This document shows, in pieces, positions 1 through 7,957 of a DNA stretch of 64,000 bases; position 1 is the first letter of the stretch; every line of letters starts with the position of its first letter. This DNA is from an uncultured Cytophagales bacterium (GTDB taxonomy: Bacteria > Bacteroidota > Bacteroidia > Cytophagales > Thermoflexibacteraceae): the NCBI GenBank assembly GCA_938039675.1, contig CALHUI010000011.1:1-64000 (forward strand). The letters are read 5' to 3'. Made by a program: the position numbers and the translations under genes. A model generated the notes under the pieces. It did not search any database and was not told the origin of the DNA. It saw nothing but the letters and a program-made list of their open reading frames with translations.

Positions 1-738
1 CCCGACTACGTTTTCCCTGCCACAGCCAACCTCATTGGCGCAGCTATTGGCGCTGTCAATGCTTTCGGCTTCGATTTGCAGGCTGCCTGCTCCGGCTTCC
101 TCTATGGGCTGACCATCGGTTCGCAGATGATAGAAACAGGCAGATACAAAAAAATTCTGCTGGTAGGGGTAGATAAAATGTCTTCCATCATCAACTACGA
201 AGACCGCGCTACCTGTATCATCTTTGGCGATGGTGCCGGAGCCGTATTTTTAGAACCTGACAACTCGGGCAACGGCTTTATAGATGCCTATTTACGCTCC
301 GACGGCAAAGGAGCAGAGTTTTTGCACATGAAAGCCGGCGGCAGTTTGTACCCCGCCTCTGCCGAAACAGTAGCCAACAAAGAGCACTACGTTTACCAGG
401 AAGGTGCAACCGTATTCAAATTTGCCGTAACCAAAATGGCTGAGGCGGTTGAAATTATCATGCAAAAAAACAACCTCACAAGCGACGATATTGCCTTCCT
501 TGTTCCTCATCAGGCCAACAAACGCATTATTGATGCAACAGCCGAGCGCGCGGGATTGCCTCCCGAAAAAGTGATGCTCAACATCGAGCATTACGGCAAT
601 ACAACCAATGCAACTTTGCCACTCTGTTTATGGGACTATCGCCATCAACTCAAAAAAGGCGATAATCTGATTTTCGCGGCTTTCGGCGGTGGATTTACTT
701 GGGGAGCCGTTTATTTGAAATGGGGTATTGAAGTGTAG
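1..738 (+). CDS. fabH: beta-ketoacyl-ACP synthase III (FabH), 5' end cut by window edge
   Basis: The reading frame is open from base 1, so the gene starts upstream; about 245 residues are visible of a usual 320-335. FabH condenses acetyl-CoA with malonyl-ACP to start fatty-acid synthesis in the cytoplasm. The family's Cys-His-Asn triad is visible: the nucleophile Cys in QAACSGF (codon 30), the His in PHQANKR and the Asn in YGNTTNAT. The C-terminal glycine-rich FGGGFTWGA motif is also present. It is followed in the same direction by accB and accC, so the three genes form a fatty-acid synthesis group. In many Bacteroidota, efp lies between fabH and accB; here the gap is only 84 bp and holds no gene. 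Confidence 0.95.
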   Translation, partial: PDYVFPATANLIGAAIGAVNAFGFDLQAACSGFLYGLTIGSQMIETGRYKKILLVGVDKMSSIINYEDRATCIIFGDGAGAVFLEPDNSGNGFIDAYLRSDGKGAEFLHMKAGGSLYPASAETVANKEHYVYQEGATVFKFAVTKMAEAVEIIMQKNNLTSDDIAFLVPHQANKRIIDATAERAGLPPEKVMLNIEHYGNTTNATLPLCLWDYRHQLKKGDNLIFAAFGGGFTWGAVYLKWGIEV

Positions 739-822
739 TTCAAAGAGCGGAAAACTTTTCACTTTCCACTTTTAACTCATAACTTAGCCCCTCAATTAGG
801 ATGACGTTATCTTTTTTATCTT

Positions 823-1320
823 ATGGACGCAAAAGAAATACAGGAACTCATCAGTTTTATTGCCGGCTCCGGTTTAGATGAAGTCAGTGTAGAAACCGGC
901 GATTTCAAACTACACATAAAGCGCCACTCTGAAGTAAAAGGAGTTGCCGTAGCTGCGCCGGTAATGGCAGCCCCCCAAGCCTTAGTGGCTGCGCCGGTAG
1001 TTACACAGTCTCAGCCGGTAGTTGCAGAAAGCAAACCGATAGAAACCGCCGCACAACCTGCCGCTGAATCTCCCAAAAAGTTAGTAGCTATCAAATCTCC
1101 TATGATTGGTACCTTCTATCGCTCTTCTAAGCCTGAAAATCCGCCTTACGTGAATGTAGGCGATGAGGTTCGCAAAGGACAGGTAGTATGCATTATAGAA
1201 GCTATGAAACTGTTTAACGAAATAGAATCGGAAGTTGAAGGACGCATTGTGAAGGTATTAGTAGATAACGCCAATCCGGTAGAATACGACCAAGAGTTGT
1301 TTCTGATTGAACCGTTCTAA
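823..1320 (+). CDS. accB: biotin carboxyl carrier protein of acetyl-CoA carboxylase
   Basis: 165 residues, the usual AccB length. It carries the biotin that shuttles CO2 from biotin carboxylase to the carboxyltransferase in malonyl-CoA synthesis. An N-terminal region of about 45 residues is followed by an Ala/Pro/Val-rich flexible linker (about 46-85) and the biotinyl domain (about 86-165). The biotinylated lysine is K129 in the EAMKL motif. The start ATG is preceded by an A/T-rich stretch without Shine-Dalgarno, normal for Bacteroidota. The accC gene begins 51 bp downstream, and the two proteins act as one complex. Confidence 0.96.
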   Translation: MDAKEIQELISFIAGSGLDEVSVETGDFKLHIKRHSEVKGVAVAAPVMAAPQALVAAPVVTQSQPVVAESKPIETAAQPAAESPKKLVAIKSPMIGTFYRSSKPENPPYVNVGDEVRKGQVVCIIEAMKLFNEIESEVEGRIVKVLVDNANPVEYDQELFLIEPF

Positions 1321-1371
1321 CAAACAAAGCCAAACCACAACACAGGCGTTCTGAAATAAACCTGCACTTTC

Positions 1372-2715
1372 ATGTTCAAGAAAATACTGATTGCAAACCG
1401 TGGTGAGATTGCGCTGCGCATCATTCGCACGTGTCGCGAAATGGGCATCAAAACCGTAGCAGTATATTCCACTGCCGACCGCGAAAGCCTGCACGTTAAG
1501 TTTGCCGATGAGGCAGTGTGCATCGGGCCTCCTCCCGGTAAAGAATCTTACCTGAATATTCCCCGCATTATTGCAGCCGCAGAAATCACCAACGCCGATG
1601 CCATTCACCCGGGCTATGGTTTCCTTTCCGAAAATGCGGAATTTTCTGCCATTTGTGCCGAAACTAACATCAAATTTATCGGGCCTGCACCTGAAATGAT
1701 TCAGGCTATGGGTGACAAGGCTACTGCCAAAGCTACCATGAAAGCAGCAGGCGTGCCTGTTATCCCCGGCTCCGATGGTTTGCTGGAAAACATGGAAGAA
1801 GGTATGCGTTTGGCGGCTGAATTCGGCTACCCTGTTATCATCAAAGCAACGGCGGGCGGCGGCGGCAAAGGCATGCGCGTCATCCACGATGAATCAGGCT
1901 TTAAAAAAGCATGGAACGATGCCAAAATGGAAGCCAAAGCAGCCTTCGGTAACGACAGCCTCTATCTGGAAAAATTCGTAGAAGAACCGCGACACATTGA
2001 AATTCAGGTAGTTGGCGACCAGACAGGCCGTGTATGCCACCTTTCCGAACGCGACTGCTCCATTCAGCGCCGCCACCAAAAGTTAGTAGAAGAAACGCCT
2101 TCTCCGTTCATTACCCAAGAACTGCGTGACCGCATGGGGCAGGCTGCCATCCGCGGTGCAGAATATATCAAATATGAAGGTGCCGGAACCATTGAATTTC
2201 TTGTGGACAAATACGGCAACTTCTATTTCATGGAAATGAATACTCGTATTCAAGTAGAGCACCCTATTACCGAAGAAGTAACTGATTTTGACCTGATTAA
2301 AGAGCAAATAAAAGTCGCCATGGGCGAACGCATCTCGGGTAGGAACTACTATCCGCAACTGCATGCGATGGAGTGCCGCATCAATGCCGAAGACCCGGCA
2401 CGCGATTTCCGCCCTTCACCGGGTAAAATCACTAACCTGCACATTCCCGGCGGGCGCGGTGTACGCGTAGATACGCACGTATATGCGGGCTACGTAATTC
2501 CTCCTAACTATGACTCTATGATTGCCAAACTGATTGTATCGGGGCAAACCCGTGAAGAGGTTATCGTGCGCATGAAGCGTGCCTTGCAAGAATTTGTGAT
2601 TGAAGGGGTTAAAACCACCATTCCATTCCACATTAAACTGATGGATGACCCGCAGTTTCGGGCGGGAAACTTTACTACCAAGTTCCTCGAAAGTTTCGAT
2701 TTGAGCGACTTGTAG
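1372..2715 (+). CDS. accC: biotin carboxylase subunit of acetyl-CoA carboxylase
   Basis: 447 residues, full length for AccC. It carboxylates the biotin on AccB using ATP and bicarbonate. An N-terminal Rossmann-like pre-ATP-grasp domain starts [14 protein letters not shown]. The ATP-grasp domain contains the glycine-rich loop GGGGKGMRV (about residue 165) and the catalytic stretch [13 protein letters not shown] (about 290-302). The biotin carboxylase C-terminal domain follows ([11 protein letters not shown]). It lies directly after accB and ends before a strong hairpin terminator at 2736, so the fab/acc group probably ends here. Confidence 0.97.
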   Translation: MFKKILIANRGEIALRIIRTCREMGIKTVAVYSTADRESLHVKFADEAVCIGPPPGKESYLNIPRIIAAAEITNADAIHPGYGFLSENAEFSAICAETNIKFIGPAPEMIQAMGDKATAKATMKAAGVPVIPGSDGLLENMEEGMRLAAEFGYPVIIKATAGGGGKGMRVIHDESGFKKAWNDAKMEAKAAFGNDSLYLEKFVEEPRHIEIQVVGDQTGRVCHLSERDCSIQRRHQKLVEETPSPFITQELRDRMGQAAIRGAEYIKYEGAGTIEFLVDKYGNFYFMEMNTRIQVEHPITEEVTDFDLIKEQIKVAMGERISGRNYYPQLHAMECRINAEDPARDFRPSPGKITNLHIPGGRGVRVDTHVYAGYVIPPNYDSMIAKLIVSGQTREEVIVRMKRALQEFVIEGVKTTIPFHIKLMDDPQFRAGNFTTKFLESFDLSDL

Positions 2716-2735
2716 GCAAAATCTGCAAAAAATAT

Positions 2736-2774
2736 AAAATCCTGACACGTGAAAAACCTGTCAGGATTTTTCTT
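2736..2774. terminator. hairpin terminator between accC and the converging amidotransferase gene
   Basis: A perfect 12-bp inverted repeat: AAAATCCTGACA at 2736-2747 and TGTCAGGATTTT at 2759-2770, with an 11-nt loop and a T-rich 3' side. The genes on both sides converge, so it can end transcripts from both strands. The core CCTGACA/TGTCAGG recurs in other hairpins of this window. Confidence 0.8.
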
Positions 2775-2790
2775 TTGTAGCATTTAACGG

Positions 2791-3651
2791 TTACTCATTC
2801 ACCAACTCCCCTTGCAGGCTGTTGATGGCCTGATTCAGGAAGGCAGGGATAAGCGTGCTGTAAGTCAGCATGATTTTATCGGGGTCGTTGAGGTGGTTAA
2901 TCATGTCTTCATACTTTTGCAACCCGTGGTTTTTAATCACTTGCTCGCGCTTTTCTTCCTGCTGGAAATAAATGCTCATACCAATCGGGTCGGCTTCAGG
3001 GTGAAACTGTGTACCAAAGAACTCATTGGAAATTCGCATGGCCATCACGGCGCGTTCTAAGTCCACATGCGGACGGATTTTTTCCAATGAAAGAATCTGC
3101 ACCCCGATTTCACGCATACGGTTAAAATTGGGCTGTACTACCTGCCAATCGCGGGAATCTACCGCATAGAACGGGTCGGGCAGCAGCCCCAAGATGCTGT
3201 CGTTCATGCCTTCCACTGTTTTATGCACGGGGAAAACGCCAAAAGAGGTGGAACGACGCTGTGTAACGTGTCCTAAGTCAAACAACCGCACTAGCATCTG
3301 GAATGAATGGCATATAAAAAGCACATGCTTTCTATTTTCATTTTGGTTCTGATTATGACTCCACAACTTCTCAATCAGCCCAAAATAATTTTTTTCCCAT
3401 TGTTTACCCTCTCCATCGTATGGGCTGCCGGGCCCCCCTGTAGAAATGTACACATCATATTGTTCAGGGTTGGGAAATTCGTTCCGGTAGCGACATTCAA
3501 AAACGTCAAAGTCTAACTGCATGCCCGCGTTCAGGCCGCTTTGTTCATGAATAATCTGTTTGATACAACGCATTCCCTGATTGGGAAAATTGTCGTATAA
3601 ATCGAGGATGGCTACCCGCATCGTGGGCTGTGCTTTACTAATAATTTCCAT
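2791..3651 (-). CDS. class-I glutamine amidotransferase-like protein (GMP synthase-like GATase domain)
   Basis: 286 residues. The fold is a stand-alone class-I amidotransferase: nucleophile Cys in LFICHSFQM (about residue 152) and the His-Glu pair in FGTQFHPEAD (about 217). A conserved GGPGSPYDGEG loop near residue 73 resembles the oxyanion region. The motif ICHSFQ differs from the ICLGMQ/ICYGQ of synthetase-linked domains, so its nitrogen acceptor is unknown; such proteins are often annotated as GMP synthase-like, but there is no synthetase domain here. The start could instead be the internal Met of MRVAILD at 3621. The next gene in the same direction begins upstream at 4844. Confidence 0.8.
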   Translation of the reverse strand: MEIISKAQPTMRVAILDLYDNFPNQGMRCIKQIIHEQSGLNAGMQLDFDVFECRYRNEFPNPEQYDVYISTGGPGSPYDGEGKQWEKNYFGLIEKLWSHNQNQNENRKHVLFICHSFQMLVRLFDLGHVTQRRSTSFGVFPVHKTVEGMNDSILGLLPDPFYAVDSRDWQVVQPNFNRMREIGVQILSLEKIRPHVDLERAVMAMRISNEFFGTQFHPEADPIGMSIYFQQEEKREQVIKNHGLQKYEDMINHLNDPDKIMLTYSTLIPAFLNQAINSLQGELVNE

Positions 3652-3701
3652 ACCGGTAAAAAATTACGGTCGAATCTCTTCAATCTGTTACAAAAAGCAA
3701 G

Positions 3702-4844
3702 TCAAGTAATTTGTTCTGTTGGTTTATGGAGTGCCTGCAAAATGGCTGCTGCTTCCTCCGGCGTGTTGGCATTGGCCAAATGTTCGGGAAAGGCAGGTTG
3801 CAGTAATTTTATATCGTTGTTAATCAATGCTTTGCGCGGGCACTGATAACCCATGCTCAAAAATTGCAACAATATTGGGTACGCCTTTGGCTCCCAAATG
3901 GTAATTAATGGTTCAGGTAAACTGTCGTGTAGACTTTGGAAGGTTGTCGCCATTTTTAGCGGGTTGCGCTCGTTTACTAATTGCGCCAAAGTAGCCGCTT
4001 GTATCAGCGGCAAGTCGCAGGCCAGCACTAACCAAGCTGCATTGGGGTGTTGCCTGAAAGCCGATAAAATGCCGCTCAAAGGGCCTAAATCTGTGAAAGT
4101 ATCGGGCAGTCCTTCATAACCCGCCGGAATGGCTGCCATCTGTTCAGGGCGGCAGGAAATGAACACGCGCTCGCAGTGTTGCGTGAGAAGGTCGGCTGTA
4201 TGTTGTTGCTGTGGCTTGCCGTGGTAGTTGAGTTGTGCTTTGTCCTGCCCCATGCGCTCGCTTTTGCCGCCGGTGAGCACCAGCCCATACAGCGGTGCAC
4301 TGCGGCTTGTAAGATAGCCTTTTACCCATTGGGCAATAGCAGCGGTATCTTGCCAAGCAAGTACAGGCAGGCTGCGCCCTTCCAGATGTGCCGACAGATA
4401 ATTAGGGATGGCGATAGCTTCAGAATATTTGAGTATCAGTTGAACGTTGGTCAGCTTGTGCAACTTTTTTTCCAAAGGTTTGGCAGGGTCTATCACGGCA
4501 ATTTGTGCAGCAGCCTCAAAGTGATTGCCGTTTACCAGCACCCAGTCGGCAACAAGCAGTGCGGTTTTTTTCTGAAAATCGGTGAGTTGGCCTGTAAAAT
4601 CCAAACGGGTAAAGTTGATTTTATCGGAAAAAATACCCCAACAGCCTGCCTGCATAGTAGCTGTGCGGTCATTATTGCCTGCCCGATGGTCAGCATCGGC
4701 ATATACCGTTTTCAGTTCGGGCAGTGCCTGTACCAAAGCGTTTGCCAGTTGCTCTATTTTGCCGCAAGGCGTACCCAGCACAGCCAGCTCGTGCCTGTGA
4801 AAAGTTCCAATTTGCGGACGCGATATTTTATCGTGTTTGGGCAC
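3702..4844 (-). CDS. molybdenum cofactor guanylyltransferase-like protein (MobB-like plus MobA-like fusion)
   Basis: 380 residues with two parts. The C-terminal half (about 185-380) is a MobA-type nucleotidyltransferase: GLVLTGGKSERMGQDKAQL carries the GGxSxRMGxDK signature, and ACDLPL supplies the metal-binding Asp. MobA joins GMP to molybdopterin. The N-terminal half (about 15-180) has the position and size of MobB, the P-loop GTP-binding partner, but its presumed loop reads LGTPCGKI rather than GxxxxGKT/S, so nucleotide binding there is doubtful. No other moa/moe gene is in the window. It may act in molybdenum cofactor maturation or transfer a nucleotide to another substrate. The family call is inferred from motifs. 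Confidence 0.75.
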   Translation of the reverse strand: MPKHDKISRPQIGTFHRHELAVLGTPCGKIEQLANALVQALPELKTVYADADHRAGNNDRTATMQAGCWGIFSDKINFTRLDFTGQLTDFQKKTALLVADWVLVNGNHFEAAAQIAVIDPAKPLEKKLHKLTNVQLILKYSEAIAIPNYLSAHLEGRSLPVLAWQDTAAIAQWVKGYLTSRSAPLYGLVLTGGKSERMGQDKAQLNYHGKPQQQHTADLLTQHCERVFISCRPEQMAAIPAGYEGLPDTFTDLGPLSGILSAFRQHPNAAWLVLACDLPLIQAATLAQLVNERNPLKMATTFQSLHDSLPEPLITIWEPKAYPILLQFLSMGYQCPRKALINNDIKLLQPAFPEHLANANTPEEAAAILQALHKPTEQIT

Positions 4845-4891
4845 TGGATACGGGGTTTATGCAATTGTTATAACGTCTTGCCAACTCTTAA

Positions 4892-6073
4892 TTATTGCAA
4901 ACCTGCAAAGAAGAAGTACATGCCAAATATGTACTGCTGAATGGCCGTAATATGGTCAGCCCCCTGAATTTCAATCAGTTGCACATCGGCTGCACCGCGC
5001 TGACGCATGGCATTGAGTGCATCGCGGGAGTGAGACAGCGGAACTGTCGTATCGGCAGTGCCGTGATAGAGACGCACAGGGGCTTGTGGTCGCCAATCGT
5101 GCACGTCATTGTCGCGAAAGGCATTAATGAATGCCACATCGGTTCGGTTGCGAATGCCGGCAGCAAACTCGGCAGTAAATAATTGTTGAGGATTGGAGTT
5201 TACTGGCGCAAATACGCCGTTTGCCTGCACCGATGCTGCCGAGGGCTGCGTAAGTATGGCTGTCCATGGGCGATTGATTTTGTAGATACGGTTGTAGGTA
5301 TCCAACACCCACAAGTAAAGATTAATGGCAGCCTGCGGCTGATTGGTTGTTACCAAAAAGTTGGCAAACCCCGTTTTGTTGTACGCACCCGCACCCGGAG
5401 CACTTGCCGTTACTCGGAATTCGTTAGTAGCTTCTTCCTCAATTTTCTTGTGGAGCGCCATGGTTGCACCGCCACCTTGTGAGTAGCCGGTCAGAAACAA
5501 TTTTTCATTGAGTTGAATATTGTTGAGGCGGCAATATTCCTTAACAGCGCGGAGCATATCCAGCGACACCTGCGCCGTATTTTTGGCGTGTTCATACGGA
5601 TGCGGAATATTGCGGGAGATACCATACCCCAAATAATCGGGAGCAGAAACTACATAACCCGCCGAAGCCAGAATCGTACCAACTGACCATGCTTCACTTT
5701 GGTTGGTGTAGTTAGAAGGTGCCTGATTATCGTTGGTAATGGTGCCGTGTTGGTAGCTCAACAGTGCCGGCAGTCGGTTGGGATTGGTCGGAAAAATCAA
5801 TGCCCCTGAAGCACGAACTTCCTGACCATCAGGGTCTTTGGTGCGGTAAACAATGCGCACGGCACGTACGTCAAAAGAAGTAAGTGTAGCTACCAAAGGG
5901 ATGCCGGGCAATCGCGATGCAATATCCGACTTAGTAACATCGGCAATGGTGGTTGATTCTATCAGAAATTGAGGGACAAACTCATCTTTTTTGTTATTAC
6001 AGGCATTCAGTAAAATAAGCCCTGCCAGAGAAAGTACGGTCAGCAGGCGGCTGAATTTAAGCACAGTGTTCAT
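4892..6073 (-). CDS. lipoprotein alpha/beta hydrolase (secretory lipase / prolyl-peptidase-like)
   Basis: 393 residues. A lipoprotein signal peptide ends LAGLILLNAC (Cys about residue 25), so the protein is membrane-anchored outside the cytoplasm. The alpha/beta hydrolase triad is visible: nucleophile Ser in GYSQGGG (about 200), Asp in YHGTADTTVP (about 340) and His in GADHITAI (about 377). The insertion-rich cap and the DYLGYGIS motif resemble secretory lipases and tannase/prolyl peptidase-like hydrolases. The substrate is unknown. The upstream 450 bp are empty of genes, so it probably has its own promoter. Confidence 0.8.
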   Translation of the reverse strand: MNTVLKFSRLLTVLSLAGLILLNACNNKKDEFVPQFLIESTTIADVTKSDIASRLPGIPLVATLTSFDVRAVRIVYRTKDPDGQEVRASGALIFPTNPNRLPALLSYQHGTITNDNQAPSNYTNQSEAWSVGTILASAGYVVSAPDYLGYGISRNIPHPYEHAKNTAQVSLDMLRAVKEYCRLNNIQLNEKLFLTGYSQGGGATMALHKKIEEEATNEFRVTASAPGAGAYNKTGFANFLVTTNQPQAAINLYLWVLDTYNRIYKINRPWTAILTQPSAASVQANGVFAPVNSNPQQLFTAEFAAGIRNRTDVAFINAFRDNDVHDWRPQAPVRLYHGTADTTVPLSHSRDALNAMRQRGAADVQLIEIQGADHITAIQQYIFGMYFFFAGLQ

Positions 6074-6523
6074 TTTTATACAAATAGCTATTAATAAGTG
6101 TGAAATTAAGTAATTTTACGATTAGAACCTTGCAAAATGCTTGTTAGCCGCAGCTAATAGCTCTTTTTCTTTGTTGGCAGCATAGTTTAGAAAATTGATT
6201 AGTAGCTTGCAAGTAGTAGCATATGAGTGCTGAAATTAGTGCTAAATAATAGCTTTACTATCTGTTAGGAGCAGAACCGTTATTTTCTAAAGATTCTATT
6301 CAGGGTTGATAGGCAGGGCAATATTCTGCAGCAGTTTTCAGGGCTGCTCTTGAAAACTTGCCGAACTAAATAAATTTAGAAGCCTCTACGATGGTATCAG
6401 ACTCGGCGGCATAGTAATTTATTTGATAGCCTGCAAATTACTCAAACAATCAATATTTATCTGTATTGATATCTAAAATTCCAAATTTCAAATGAATAGA
6501 CTTTTTGTCGGGCTGAGACTTCT
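6074..6523. other. 450-bp AT-rich intergenic stretch, nothing recognised
   Basis: This is the upstream region of the lipoprotein hydrolase and the downstream region of the membrane protein ending at 6524. No frame gives a convincing protein, no tRNA-like cloverleaf was seen and only short imperfect inverted repeats occur. It may hold the promoter of the hydrolase gene. Confidence 0.4.
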
Positions 6524-7018
6524 TTACCCCAACAGTTTGGGTATCAAAATAATCCAAATAATGATGCTCAAAACCCCACTCGCTATGTACATCCACCGTG
6601 CAGCCGCAAGCAAATGCCATTGACCTTTGCCAAAAAGCAACAAGCCATAGGCTGCCAGTAACAACAGAGATGCTAAACGAAACGCAAACGACAACCAACT
6701 GCCATTTTGCGCTAATGAATTGATATTTTCCTGTGTTAGAACTGCAGCAATGATTGCACCGACAATGGTCAATGAACTAAAAAAAACAACCGACCAACGA
6801 ATCAACTTATTAGCAGAAATCCAATTCAAACAGCCGTACCATGCCAATATGAAGGTTAATCCTACTAATGTTGCAACAAATACTGCCAACAGAAATAGCA
6901 GCCATAAGCCACTACCCATAACCGTATCACCATCTTTGGGTACAGGTTGACCATAAATAGTTTGATATATGAGCAGGAAGAAAAGCAGGCTAATGAGCCA
7001 AAAGATTTTTGCGGCCAT
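6524..7018 (-). CDS. unrecognised small integral membrane protein
   Basis: 164 residues, not assigned to a family. Four to five hydrophobic segments are visible: about 4-24 (possibly a signal-like first helix), 38-62, 72-95, 108-128 and 138-160. Charged residues are few and no catalytic motif is apparent. It starts only 5 bp after the stop of the gene at 7024-7878, so the two are almost certainly co-transcribed and translated in sequence, suggesting a shared envelope function. Confidence 0.65.
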   Translation of the reverse strand: MAAKIFWLISLLFFLLIYQTIYGQPVPKDGDTVMGSGLWLLFLLAVFVATLVGLTFILAWYGCLNWISANKLIRWSVVFFSSLTIVGAIIAAVLTQENINSLAQNGSWLSFAFRLASLLLLAAYGLLLFGKGQWHLLAAARWMYIASGVLSIIIWIILIPKLLG

Positions 7019-7023
7019 ATCAG

Positions 7024-7878
7024 TTAGGGTTGTTGCTTGGGTGTTTCTTTCTCTTGGTCTATCCGGTAAACATCAGTTAGGGCACGCCCTTGTGCATCGC
7101 GAAACTCGACAAACTCGCTGACCGAAATACCTTTGCCACAGTAGCGCCAATCAGAACTAACTATTAGCGTATCGCCACCGTCGTTTAGTCTGCCTAAACC
7201 ACAACCATAGCCGCCAACATATTCTGGACTTTTTAACTCAAAAAAAACCGCTCCCCATGGATTGACCTGAATTTTTTCGTGTCTATTCTCTTTGTAACGC
7301 TCAAAAACTTCATTTGTTAGTTGTTTGTAGTCAAAGTAAACTGTTCGCCAAATGGTTAAGGAGTATTTGTGGAGCATATCCCACCGGGTTGTAATATCTT
7401 TAATGAGCTCAGCACTTAGGCGCTCTTGGGCTTGGGTGAGTTGCTTGCCAAATTTGAGAAGCATTTCATTAATGCGTCGGTATTCATCGGGGCTAAATTT
7501 ATCGGGGCTAACCCATACCGTCCAAACTATTTTACCATTTGCAAAGTTTTCCGCATTGGCATAAGTAGGGTCTATTATTGTAACGGTGAGTTTTTCACGG
7601 TCTGAATGACGTACAGGAAACACATTACCCGGATTGTAACCTTTCTCATAGTAACAATCGAAGATATCAACTAACTTTCTATTGAATGACAAGGAAAAAC
7701 CGGTGCACTCGTTGCCCCACTTAGACATATAGTGATAGGTCAGTTCCAGACGGTCGTTGTTATCTTTAAACTCAGCAACCAAATACTCGCGCTTGGTAAC
7801 GGCCATATAATATAGCCAACCCCCAAACAAAGCAATCAGCGCAATGATTGTGCCGACAATGATAAGGAAGCTCTTCAT
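7024..7878 (-). CDS. unrecognised membrane-anchored protein with large extracytoplasmic domain
   Basis: 284 residues with one N-terminal hydrophobic helix (about 4-27) followed by a soluble domain, consistent with an inner-membrane anchored periplasmic protein. No domain was recognised. The soluble part holds several cysteines (NECTGF, FDCYYE, GYGCGLG, WRYCGKG) that could form disulfides outside the cytoplasm. The C-terminal tail is Lys/Glu/Pro/Gln-rich. It forms a two-gene unit with the membrane protein 5 bp downstream. Transcription probably starts in the 79 bp between this gene and the ABC transporter gene. Confidence 0.6.
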   Translation of the reverse strand: MKSFLIIVGTIIALIALFGGWLYYMAVTKREYLVAEFKDNNDRLELTYHYMSKWGNECTGFSLSFNRKLVDIFDCYYEKGYNPGNVFPVRHSDREKLTVTIIDPTYANAENFANGKIVWTVWVSPDKFSPDEYRRINEMLLKFGKQLTQAQERLSAELIKDITTRWDMLHKYSLTIWRTVYFDYKQLTNEVFERYKENRHEKIQVNPWGAVFFELKSPEYVGGYGCGLGRLNDGGDTLIVSSDWRYCGKGISVSEFVEFRDAQGRALTDVYRIDQEKETPKQQP

Positions 7879-7957
7879 ATGTCTTTGTAGTAAGAGGCAT
7901 GTTAAGCTAACTTTTTTCTTTGAAAATCAAGCAATTGTCAGCATATTAAATTTTTGC

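Noticed and set aside
1258-1887. 209-codon minus-strand open frame over accC
   Set aside because: Opposite strand of a complete accC; composition is a mirror of that gene.
4176-4940. 254-codon plus-strand open frame opposite the MobA-like gene
   Set aside because: It lies antisense to a gene with clear motifs and shows no domain of its own.
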